49,817 bases of DNA. Origin: Variovorax gracilis (GTDB taxonomy: Bacteria; Pseudomonadota; Gammaproteobacteria; Burkholderiales; Burkholderiaceae_C). The stretch is from contig NZ_JASZYF010000038.1 of the NCBI RefSeq assembly GCF_030317115.1, positions 1 to 49,817 of the forward strand, written 5' to 3'. A program made the translations under genes and the position numbers. Position 1 is the first letter of the stretch. Each line of letters opens with the position of its first letter. The notes under the pieces are model-generated. The model was not told where the DNA came from. It saw only the letters and a list, made by a program, of their open reading frames with translations, and searched no databases. Shown one piece after another: positions 25,046 through 32,340 of the stretch.

Positions 25046-25894
25046 ATGAACATCTCAGGCAGCACGCGCGTCTTCCTCATCCTCGGCGATCCCGTGGCGC
25101 AAGTGAAGGCGCCGCAGGCCTTCAACCACCTTTTCCGTGAACACGGCATCGACGCGGTGCTGGTCCCCGCGCACGTGGCGCCCACGGACTTCGCCGCCTT
25201 TGCGACGCAGGCCTTGAAGGCGCGCAACATCGACGGCCTGTGGCTCACGATTCCCCACAAGAGCAGCATGATCCCGTTGCTGGACCATTGCGATGCGCTG
25301 GGGCTCGCAGCCGGCGCAGTCAATGCGGCGCGGCGCAATGCCGACGGATCGATCGAAGGCGCCTTGTTCGATGGCGTGGGCTTCACCAAGGCGCTGGACC
25401 ATTGGGCGATCCCGATCGAAGGTCGCCGCATCCTGGTGGTGGGCGTGGGCGGCGCCGGCGTGGCGATCGCCGCCTCGCTGGCCGCACGCCGCGCCGGATG
25501 CGTAGCGCTTTCCGCCAGGAATCCCGCGCCTGCCATCGAAGTGGCGGCGCGCTTGCGCGAGCACTTCCAGTGCGAGGTGATGTCTGTCGCCACGACCGAT
25601 CCCGCCGGCTACGACCTGGTCATCAACGCCACGCCGCTCGGGCTCGACCCCGGCGATCCGCTGGCCTTCGACGTCGCACGGCTGGACGCCGGTGCCAGCG
25701 TGGTCGATATCCTGATGAAGAACCAGCCCACGCCGCTGCTGCGCGCCTGCGAGGCCCGGGGCATCCGCGCCTATCCCGGCTTCGAGATGCTGATCCAGCA
25801 GGTGCCCGAATATCTTTCGTTCTTCGGCATGGAGGGCATGTCGCGGGAGGTTGCCGCGGACCTGTCCGGGGTGCGCGCGCTGTTCGGCGCCTAG
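25046..25894 (+). CDS. Shikimate dehydrogenase-like oxidoreductase with altered substrate motif
   Basis: A 282-residue AroE/YdiB-family protein. Present: TIPHK with catalytic Lys72, GAVNAARR, FDGVGF with catalytic Asp109, and the NAD(P) loop VVGVGGAGVAIAA. Unusual: the N-terminal shikimate-binding motif, normally H-S-x-S-P, reads QVKAP, so both Ser that hold the substrate carboxylate are gone. It may therefore act on quinate or another acid, or bind in a different way. It stands next to quiC, a transporter and pcaHG, so a catabolic role in quinate/shikimate use is more likely than biosynthesis. Its TAG overlaps the IclR stop (CTAG). Confidence 0.85.
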   Translation: MNISGSTRVFLILGDPVAQVKAPQAFNHLFREHGIDAVLVPAHVAPTDFAAFATQALKARNIDGLWLTIPHKSSMIPLLDHCDALGLAAGAVNAARRNADGSIEGALFDGVGFTKALDHWAIPIEGRRILVVGVGGAGVAIAASLAARRAGCVALSARNPAPAIEVAARLREHFQCEVMSVATTDPAGYDLVINATPLGLDPGDPLAFDVARLDAGASVVDILMKNQPTPLLRACEARGIRAYPGFEMLIQQVPEYLSFFGMEGMSREVAADLSGVRALFGA

Positions 25895-26688
25895 AGCAGC
25901 GGCCGCAGCGACTGCGCCGTTTCGCTCAAGGCCGGCACCAGCCTCGCGATGACCTGTTCGCGCGACCACGAGCGCATCTGCAGCGTGATGCTGATGGCGG
26001 CGACGGCGGCGCCCCGCCGGTCGCGCACGGCCATGGCCACGCCGAGCAGGGCGGGATCGAGGTGTTCCTCGATGATCCAGTAGCCCAGTTCCCGGGCCGC
26101 ACGGACGTGCTGCAGGAAGACGGCCGGATCGGTCACCGTCTTCGACGTGAAGGCCGTGAACACATGCTCGCCGACCCAACGCTCCAGCCTGCTGTCGTCG
26201 AGTGTCGCGAGCAGCGCGACCCCGGGGGTCACCACGTGGGCCGCCACGCGCAGGCCAGGGTAGAAGCCCACCGACACCAGCCGCGGGCTGTTGCTGCGCG
26301 AGATATAGACCACGTCGTGGCCCTCCAGCACGCTCACGTTGACGGTCTCGCTGGTGCGGGCCGAGAGGTGTTCGATCGCGGGTTGCACCAGGCGCGGCAC
26401 GCGCGCCGCGTCCAGGAAGCTCTCACCGAGCCGCAGCACGCGCGCGGTCAGCCAGAACAGCTTGCCGTCGGTGTTCGCATAGCCGTGATGGCACAGCGTC
26501 AGCAGATGGCGTCGCGCCGCGGTGCGCGACAGTCCCGTGCGCGCGGCCACCTCGGAAGCGCTCATGCGCGAATGCGCCGCGTCGAAAGCCTCGATCACCG
26601 AGAGGCCGCGAGCCAGGCCTTCGATATGGTCTTCCGGTTCGATCGGGAAAACATCGGTCGAACTCGTCGATGAGGCATTTGCGGACAT
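25891..26688 (-). CDS. IclR-family regulator (PcaR/PobR-like group)
   Basis: A 265-residue regulator starting MSANASSTSSTDVFPIEPED. The winged helix-turn-helix covers HIEGLARGLSVIEAFDAAHS and ASEVAARTGLSRTAARRHLL; the C-terminal effector domain includes PRLVSVGFYPGLRVAAHVVT. The GLARGLSVIEAF start is typical of IclR regulators of aromatic pathways such as pcaR, pobR and catR. It is divergent from quiC, 148 bp away, and probably controls quiC and the genes behind it in response to an aromatic or shikimate-type acid. ATG at 26688 begins the family sequence. Confidence 0.92.
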   Translation of the reverse strand: MSANASSTSSTDVFPIEPEDHIEGLARGLSVIEAFDAAHSRMSASEVAARTGLSRTAARRHLLTLCHHGYANTDGKLFWLTARVLRLGESFLDAARVPRLVQPAIEHLSARTSETVNVSVLEGHDVVYISRSNSPRLVSVGFYPGLRVAAHVVTPGVALLATLDDSRLERWVGEHVFTAFTSKTVTDPAVFLQHVRAARELGYWIIEEHLDPALLGVAMAVRDRRGAAVAAISITLQMRSWSREQVIARLVPALSETAQSLRPLL

Positions 26689-26752
26689 CCGTAGAAACCA
26701 TCTAAACGAACGTTGATCGGACGGGTGCAGCCGCCAAGCGGTCAGTGCGCAA

Positions 26753-26769
26753 GGCGCAATCATTGTGCC
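26753..26769. promoter_or_regulatory. Near-perfect palindrome, likely IclR operator
   Basis: GGCGCAATCATTGTGCC is a 17-bp palindrome with one mismatch, in the 148-bp gap between the IclR gene and quiC, 67 bp before the quiC start. It is the best symmetric sequence in that gap and so the best candidate binding site. Confidence 0.45.
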
Positions 26770-26836
26770 GGAACGGCGTGCTCGGTACGCTTGGCCTCCG
26801 CTTCGGATCCTCCGGACTTCTACCAAGGACATCGAC

Positions 26837-28735
26837 ATGCACCGCTCCATCGCCACGGTCTCTCTGAGCGGCACGCTGCGCCAGAAGCTCGAAGCCATCG
26901 CTGCGGCGGGCTTCGACGGCATCGAGCTCTTCGAGCCCGATTTCATCCAGTTCTCCGGCAGCGCGGGCGAGTTGCGGTCGATGCTGTCCGATCTGGGCCT
27001 CAGCCTCGACCTGTACCAGCCGTTCCGCGATTTCGAGGGCATGCCGCAGGCCCAGTTCGAGCGCAGCCTGGATCGGGCCGAGCGCAAGTTCGACCTGATG
27101 CAGGCGCTCGGCGCGCCGCTGGTGCTGGTGTGCTCGAACACCTCGCCCGTGTCGCTCGGCGAAGTCGACCGGGCCGCCGATCAACTGCGCGAGCTGGCGG
27201 AGCGCGCTGCGCGGCGCAACCTGCGCATCGGCTACGAGGCACTCGCCTGGGGCCGCCACGTCAACCGCTTCGGCCAGGCCTGGGAGCGGGTGCGGCGCGC
27301 CGATCATCCGCACCTCGGCCTGATCCTCGACAGCTTCCACACGCTGTCGCTGAACGACGATCCGGCCGGCATCGCGGACATCCCGGGCGACAAGATCGCC
27401 TTCCTGCAGATGGCCGATGCACCCCGGCTGGCGATGGACGTGCTGCAGTGGGCACGGCACTTCCGCAACTTCCCCGGCCAGGGCCAGTTCGACATGGTGG
27501 GCTTCCTGGAGGTCGTGCTGCGCGCCGGCTACACCGGTCCGTTGTCGCTGGAGATCTTCAACGACATCTTCAGGGAGACGCCGAACCGCCGCACGGCGAC
27601 CGACGCCATGCGTTCGCTGCTTCTGCTGGAGAGCGAGGTCCGGGCGCGCCTGCAGTCCGAGCCGCCAAAGGCCGGCCCGGTGCGAACCGAGCTGTTCGAT
27701 CCGCCAGCCATGCCGCGATTGACGGGCTTTCGCTTCCTGGAATTCGCCGTCGACGAGCCTGCCGCCGCCGCGCTCGGTACCGTGCTCGAACAGATGGGAT
27801 TCCGGCGCGCAGGCCGGCATCGCAGCAAGCAGGCCTTCTTGTATGCGCAGGGCGACATCCGGCTGGTCGTCAACGCGCAGCCCGATTCGCTGGCGCGCCA
27901 GCGCTTCGACCTGCAGGGCCCGTCGGTCTACGCGCTGGGGCTCGGCACGGCCGACCCGGAGCTGGCGGCCAGCCGGGCCGCTGCCTTGCTCTCGGCACGC
28001 TTCGACAGCCCGATCGGGCAGCAGGAGATGCGCCTGCCGGCGATCGTGGCGCCCGGGGGCACGGTGATCCATTTCGTGCCGGACCCATCCCCCGTGGACT
28101 TCGACCAGGTCGACTTCATCCCCGAGACCGACGGCGGCGAAGGCGGGCCGTTGCTGGACTGCGTGGACCACCTGGCGCTCGGACTCGCCCAGGACCAGCT
28201 CGATAGTTGGGTGCTGTTCTGCCGCGCCGTGCTGGGACTGTCGCCGGGGGACAGCCTGGAACTGGCCGACCCCTTCGGCCTGATCCGGAGCAGCGGCCTG
28301 GCCAATGCGGATCGCACGCTGCGCATCGTGCTCAATGTCTCGTTGAGCCAGCGCACACGCACGGCGCGCACCGTGGCGTCCAGCGGCAGCGGCGGGAGCG
28401 TCCACCACATCGCATTCGGTTCTCCGGACATCTTTGCCGCCGTCGAACGGATGCGTGAACGAGGGACGCCCTTCGTGCCGATCTCGGCCAACTACTACGA
28501 CGACCTGTCCACGCGCTTCGACATCGCCGCACCGCTGCTCGAACGGATGCGCGCGCTCGGAATCCTCTTCGACCGCACTGCCGACGGCGACTACTTCCAC
28601 ATCTACACGGAGAGCTTCGGCGACAGGTTCTTCTTCGAGATCGTCCAGCGCGCAGGCGCGTACGACGCCTATGGGGCGCTGAACGCACCGGCGCGCATGG
28701 CATCGCAAGCGCAGCAGCAGGCGGGCGCGCGCTGA
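26837..28735 (+). CDS. quiC: 3-dehydroshikimate dehydratase, QuiC type with HPPD-like C-terminal domain
   Basis: A 632-residue two-part enzyme. The N-terminal ~270 residues form a sugar-isomerase-like TIM barrel with metal ligands Glu134 (GYEALAWG), Asp165 (LILDSFH), Gln191 (FLQMADAP) and Glu239 (LSLEIFND), as in bacterial QuiC. It converts 3-dehydroshikimate to protocatechuate. The C-terminal half has two VOC domains like 4-hydroxyphenylpyruvate dioxygenase and keeps a possible iron triad: His445 (VDHLAL), His523 or 524 (VHHIAF) and Glu601 (FFFEIV). Downstream pcaHG would cleave the protocatechuate. The first ATG of the family sequence, MHRSIATVSLSG, was taken as start. Confidence 0.92.
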   Translation: MHRSIATVSLSGTLRQKLEAIAAAGFDGIELFEPDFIQFSGSAGELRSMLSDLGLSLDLYQPFRDFEGMPQAQFERSLDRAERKFDLMQALGAPLVLVCSNTSPVSLGEVDRAADQLRELAERAARRNLRIGYEALAWGRHVNRFGQAWERVRRADHPHLGLILDSFHTLSLNDDPAGIADIPGDKIAFLQMADAPRLAMDVLQWARHFRNFPGQGQFDMVGFLEVVLRAGYTGPLSLEIFNDIFRETPNRRTATDAMRSLLLLESEVRARLQSEPPKAGPVRTELFDPPAMPRLTGFRFLEFAVDEPAAAALGTVLEQMGFRRAGRHRSKQAFLYAQGDIRLVVNAQPDSLARQRFDLQGPSVYALGLGTADPELAASRAAALLSARFDSPIGQQEMRLPAIVAPGGTVIHFVPDPSPVDFDQVDFIPETDGGEGGPLLDCVDHLALGLAQDQLDSWVLFCRAVLGLSPGDSLELADPFGLIRSSGLANADRTLRIVLNVSLSQRTRTARTVASSGSGGSVHHIAFGSPDIFAAVERMRERGTPFVPISANYYDDLSTRFDIAAPLLERMRALGILFDRTADGDYFHIYTESFGDRFFFEIVQRAGAYDAYGALNAPARMASQAQQQAGAR

Positions 28736-28945
28736 TCGCCGCGCGGGCCCCATGAGGGATCACCCTTGATTGAACCGATCACCGGACAGGTTGTCCGCTG
28801 GGCGAGCATGTCGTGTACGCCTTGTCTTGCGGCGAGCGCGCATCAGGAATAACGTCGCTCAGCCCCGTGCTCTGTCATCCAAGCTGCCGTATGCCGGTCG
28901 GCAGCCCGAAATTCCCAATCGGCAAGTCGAAATTGGAGACATCGA

Positions 28946-30358
28946 ATGACCAGTGCTTCAGACCACGAGCCGCATGGCACGCATCAGACCAAGAAGGCCA
29001 CCGCCAGCGGCTGGATAGGCTCGGCCCTCGAGTACTACGACTTCTTCATCTATGCGACGGCAGCCGCGCTGATCTTCCCGCAGATCTTCTTTCCGAGTTC
29101 GGACCCCAAGGTCGCGATCGTCGCGTCGCTGGCCACCTACGGCGTCGGCTACGTCGCGCGACCGATCGGCGCTTTCTTCCTCGGCCACTGGGGCGACACG
29201 CACGGGCGCAAGATGGTGCTGGTCATCTGCATGTTCCTGATGGGCTTCTCGACCGTCGCGGTCGGCCTGCTGCCGACCTATGACCAGGTGGGCCTGTGGG
29301 CACCGGCGATGCTGGTGGTGCTGCGCCTGATCCAGGGCTTCGCGGTGGCCGGCGAAATCTCGGGCGCAAGCTCGATGATCCTGGAGCACGCGCCTTTTGG
29401 CCGGCGCGGCTTCTACGCCAGCTTCACGCTGCAAGGCGTCCAGGCCGGCCAGATCATGGCCGCGGCGGTGTTCCTGCCGCTGGCGCACTACATGCCGGCG
29501 GAGGCCTTCAACACCTGGGGCTGGCGCATTCCGTTCCTGCTGAGCTTCATCGTCATCGTGGCCGGCTACATCATCCGTCGCGAGGTCGAAGAGACGCCGG
29601 CCTTTGCCGAGGAAAGCGCGGAGGGCGCCTTGCCCAAGGCACCCGTGATCCAGGCGGTCACCGAAAGCTGGCGCGACATGCTGCGCGTGATGCTCTGCTC
29701 GCTGATGAACGTGATCCCCGTGGTCGCCACCATCTTCGGTGCCGCCTATGCGGTGCAGCCGGGCTACGGCATCCGCTTCGAGAAGGATGTCTACCTATGG
29801 ATCCCGGTGATGGGCAACATCGTCGCCGTGCTGGTGATCCCCTTCGTGGGCAACCTGTCGGACAAGATCGGCCGCCGGCCGCCCATCATCATCGGCGCGC
29901 TGGCCTCGGGGCTGTTGTCCTTCGCCTACCTCTACGCGATCAGCATTCACAACGTGCCAATGGCGATCATCATGTCGCTGCTCATGTGGGGCGTGGTCTA
30001 CCAGGGCTACAACGCCGTCTATCCGAGTTTCTATCCGGAGATGTTCCCGACACGCACCCGCGTCTCCGGCATGGCCATCTCGCAGAACCTGGGCACGGCG
30101 ATCACGGCACTGCTGCCGGTGCTGTTCGTGACAGTCGCACCTCCGGGAGCCGTCAACATCCCCATGACCATCGGCCTCATCACGCTCGCCATCTGCCTCG
30201 TGGCGGCCATCTCCGCCTGGACCGCACGCGAAACCTACCGCGTGCACCTGAACGATCTGGGCGACAGGAACGCGGTGCCTGTTCCGAAGCAGGAGTACGA
30301 CCGCATACGGGAACAGGCACTCGGCGACAAGCCGAAGATGACCAACGTCGCGGCCTGA
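28946..30358 (+). CDS. MHS-type MFS transporter, probably for shikimate-pathway acids
   Basis: A 470-residue permease with twelve predicted helices. SALEYYDFFIYATAAALIFP at the first helix, GHWGDTHGRKMVLV between helices 2 and 3 and the matching NLSDKIGRRPPIIIGAL in the second half place it in the metabolite:proton symporter family (ShiA, ProP, KgtP). Position directly before pcaHG and after quiC suggests uptake of shikimate, quinate, dehydroshikimate or protocatechuate; this is inferred from context. TTGGAGA lies before the ATG. The gap to quiC is 210 bp, with CCAAT/ATTGG arms at 28915-28936 that may belong to an operator. It is 18 bp from pcaH, so likely the first gene of the long operon. 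Confidence 0.9.
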   Translation: MTSASDHEPHGTHQTKKATASGWIGSALEYYDFFIYATAAALIFPQIFFPSSDPKVAIVASLATYGVGYVARPIGAFFLGHWGDTHGRKMVLVICMFLMGFSTVAVGLLPTYDQVGLWAPAMLVVLRLIQGFAVAGEISGASSMILEHAPFGRRGFYASFTLQGVQAGQIMAAAVFLPLAHYMPAEAFNTWGWRIPFLLSFIVIVAGYIIRREVEETPAFAEESAEGALPKAPVIQAVTESWRDMLRVMLCSLMNVIPVVATIFGAAYAVQPGYGIRFEKDVYLWIPVMGNIVAVLVIPFVGNLSDKIGRRPPIIIGALASGLLSFAYLYAISIHNVPMAIIMSLLMWGVVYQGYNAVYPSFYPEMFPTRTRVSGMAISQNLGTAITALLPVLFVTVAPPGAVNIPMTIGLITLAICLVAAISAWTARETYRVHLNDLGDRNAVPVPKQEYDRIREQALGDKPKMTNVAA

Positions 30359-30376
30359 CCCGTGGAGGAGAGCGCG

Positions 30377-31120
30377 ATGTCCAGAGCACCCGCCGACGGC
30401 GACGAATTCATGATGCGCGACACCACGTCGCACCCGGCGGCCTTTGCGCCGGCCTACAAGACCAGCGTGCTGCGCAGCCCGCGAAACGCGCTGATCTCGC
30501 TGCAGCAGTCGCTGTCGGAAGTGACCGCACCGGTGTTCAGCGCCGACGAGCTGGGCCCGCGGGACAACGACCTGATCATGAATGCCGCCAAGGACGGCAT
30601 GCCGGTCGGCGAGCGCATCATCGTGCACGGCTTCGTGCGCGACCAGTACGAGCGGCCGGTGGCGAACGCGCTGGTGGAAGTCTGGCAGGCCAATGCCAGC
30701 GGCCGCTACCGGCACAAGAAGGATCAGTACATCGGCGCGCTCGATCCGAACTTCGGCGGCTGCGGCCGCATGCTGACCGACGCGAACGGCTACTACGCCT
30801 ATCGCACGATCCGTCCGGGTCCCTACCCGTGGCGCAATCGAGTCAACGACTGGCGACCGGCGCACATCCACTACGCCATCTCCGGTGACGGCTGGGTGCA
30901 GCGGCTCATCACGCAGATGTACTTCGAGGGCGATCCGCTGATCGCCAGTTGCCCCATCCTGCGCATCGTCCCGAGCGAGGAGCAGATCCGCGGCCTGATC
31001 GCGATGCAGGACACGAGCGCCTTCGTGCCGCTCGACAGCAGGGCCTATCGCTTCGACATCGTGCTGCGCGGGCGGCGGGCCACGCTCTTCGAGAATCTCG
31101 TTCAGGGAGAAGCGCAATGA
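30377..31120 (+). CDS. pcaH: Protocatechuate 3,4-dioxygenase beta subunit
   Basis: A 247-residue subunit of the intradiol dioxygenase that opens protocatechuate to 3-carboxy-cis,cis-muconate. The four non-heme Fe(III) ligands are visible: Tyr111 (ASGRYRHKKD), Tyr150 (RPGPYPWRN), His163 and His165 (WRPAHIHYAI). EVWQANA and DPNFGGCGR are typical of the beta chain. GGAGGAG precedes the ATG at 30377, which was preferred over an in-frame GTG 15 bp upstream. The stop overlaps pcaG (ATGA), ensuring balanced subunits. Confidence 0.96.
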   Translation: MSRAPADGDEFMMRDTTSHPAAFAPAYKTSVLRSPRNALISLQQSLSEVTAPVFSADELGPRDNDLIMNAAKDGMPVGERIIVHGFVRDQYERPVANALVEVWQANASGRYRHKKDQYIGALDPNFGGCGRMLTDANGYYAYRTIRPGPYPWRNRVNDWRPAHIHYAISGDGWVQRLITQMYFEGDPLIASCPILRIVPSEEQIRGLIAMQDTSAFVPLDSRAYRFDIVLRGRRATLFENLVQGEAQ

Positions 31121-31737
31121 CGAGCGTACTTCGCGAGACCGCGTCGCAGACGGCGGGCCCCTACGTGCACATCGGCCTCGCGCCGAACCAGGCCGGCTTC
31201 GACATCTTCGAGAACAACTTCGGCAACGTGCTGGTCACGCCGAAGACGAAGGGCGAGCGCATCCGCATCGAAGGCACCGTGTTCGACGGCTCGAACACGC
31301 CGGTGCGCGACGTGCTGATCGAGTGCTGGCAGGCCAACGCCGAAGGCAAGTACAACCACCCGGGCGACCGGCAGCCGGGCAAGAAGATCGATCCGGCCTT
31401 CCGCGGCTGGGGCCGCGCCTGCAGCGACTTCGACACCGGCCTCTACAGTTTCGAGACGATCAAGCCTGGCGTCGTCCAGGGGCGCAAGGGCCGGCCGATG
31501 GCGCCGCACATCTCGCTGTGGATCGTGGCGCGGGGCATCAACCTCGGCCTCAACACCAGGCTCTACTTCAGCGACGAGGCCGAGGCCAATGCCAAGGACC
31601 CGGTGCTCAACCTGATCGAGTGGGAGGTCCGCCGCAAGACCCTCATCGCGCAACGCGAGACGCGCGGGGACTCGGTGGTCTACCGCTTCGACATCCGCTT
31701 GCAAGGCGAAGGGGAGACGGTGTTCTTCGACATCTGA
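31117..31737 (+). CDS. pcaG: Protocatechuate 3,4-dioxygenase alpha subunit
   Basis: A 206-residue alpha chain, starting MTSVLRETASQTAGPYVHIG, with ECWQANAEGKYNHP, RGWGRACSDFDTGLYSFETI and MAPHISLWIVARGINLGLNT. It resembles the beta chain but lacks the iron site, as usual for PcaG, and helps form the substrate pocket. It overlaps pcaH by four bases. The other beta-ketoadipate genes (pcaB, pcaC proper, pcaD, pcaIJ, pcaF) are not in this window, so the ring-cleavage product must be processed from another locus or by another route. Confidence 0.95.
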   Translation: MTSVLRETASQTAGPYVHIGLAPNQAGFDIFENNFGNVLVTPKTKGERIRIEGTVFDGSNTPVRDVLIECWQANAEGKYNHPGDRQPGKKIDPAFRGWGRACSDFDTGLYSFETIKPGVVQGRKGRPMAPHISLWIVARGINLGLNTRLYFSDEAEANAKDPVLNLIEWEVRRKTLIAQRETRGDSVVYRFDIRLQGEGETVFFDI

Positions 31738-31796
31738 GCGAAGCGCTCCGCGCCTGCAACGCCCTCAAACCGACAACAACCGCGAGGAGAAGCGCC

Positions 31797-32336
31797 ATGC
31801 CCAACATCGCCTACCGCAACACCGAAGACCCCGAACTGGCGGAGCTGGTCGCAACGATCCGCGCGCGCCGATCGAGCGGCAAGCTGCTGAACCTCGACCG
31901 CATGCTGCTGCACAGTCCCGCGTTCGCGCGCGGGTGGAACGCGATGTTCGCCGCCATCCGCAACCAGTTGCAGGTGCCGCGGCACATCAACGAGCTGGCG
32001 ATCTGCGCCGTCGCGCGGCTCAACAACGCCGACTACGAGTGGCTGCAGCATGCGCCGGAGTTCCTCGCCGCCAAGGGCACGCAGGCGCAGCTCGATGCGC
32101 TCGACGACGTCACTTCGGCCTGCTACGACACCACGTTGTTCGACGACCACGAGCGCGCCGCGCTGCGCCTGACCCTCGACATGACGCGCCAGGTGGCCGT
32201 GCGCCCCGAGATCATCGAGCGGGCGCGGGTGCTGTTCGGCGAACAGCAACTCGTCGAGCTGATGGGCACCATCGCCGGCTACAACATGGTGTCGCGCTTC
32301 CTGGTGGTGCTCGGCATCGATGCCGCGGGGGAATGA
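31797..32336 (+). CDS. Carboxymuconolactone decarboxylase family (AhpD-like) protein
   Basis: A 179-residue helical protein with the CMD-family core HINELAICAVARLNNADYEW followed by LQHAPEF. True PcaC is near 130 residues and acts on gamma-carboxymuconolactone; this is longer and of the broader family that includes uncharacterised members. There is no CxxC pair, so a peroxidase role like AhpD is unlikely. GAGGAG precedes the ATG. It sits 59 bp after pcaG and 4 bp before the acyl-CoA ligase. It could serve as the lactone decarboxylase of the pca route or belong to the downstream module. Confidence 0.85.
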   Translation: MPNIAYRNTEDPELAELVATIRARRSSGKLLNLDRMLLHSPAFARGWNAMFAAIRNQLQVPRHINELAICAVARLNNADYEWLQHAPEFLAAKGTQAQLDALDDVTSACYDTTLFDDHERAALRLTLDMTRQVAVRPEIIERARVLFGEQQLVELMGTIAGYNMVSRFLVVLGIDAAGE

Positions 32337-32340
32337 CGCC

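Noticed and set aside
26702..28753. A 683-codon open frame antisense to quiC.
   Set aside because: Low-complexity His/Arg/Ala/Val composition and no recognisable domain; quiC on the plus strand has all expected metal ligands.
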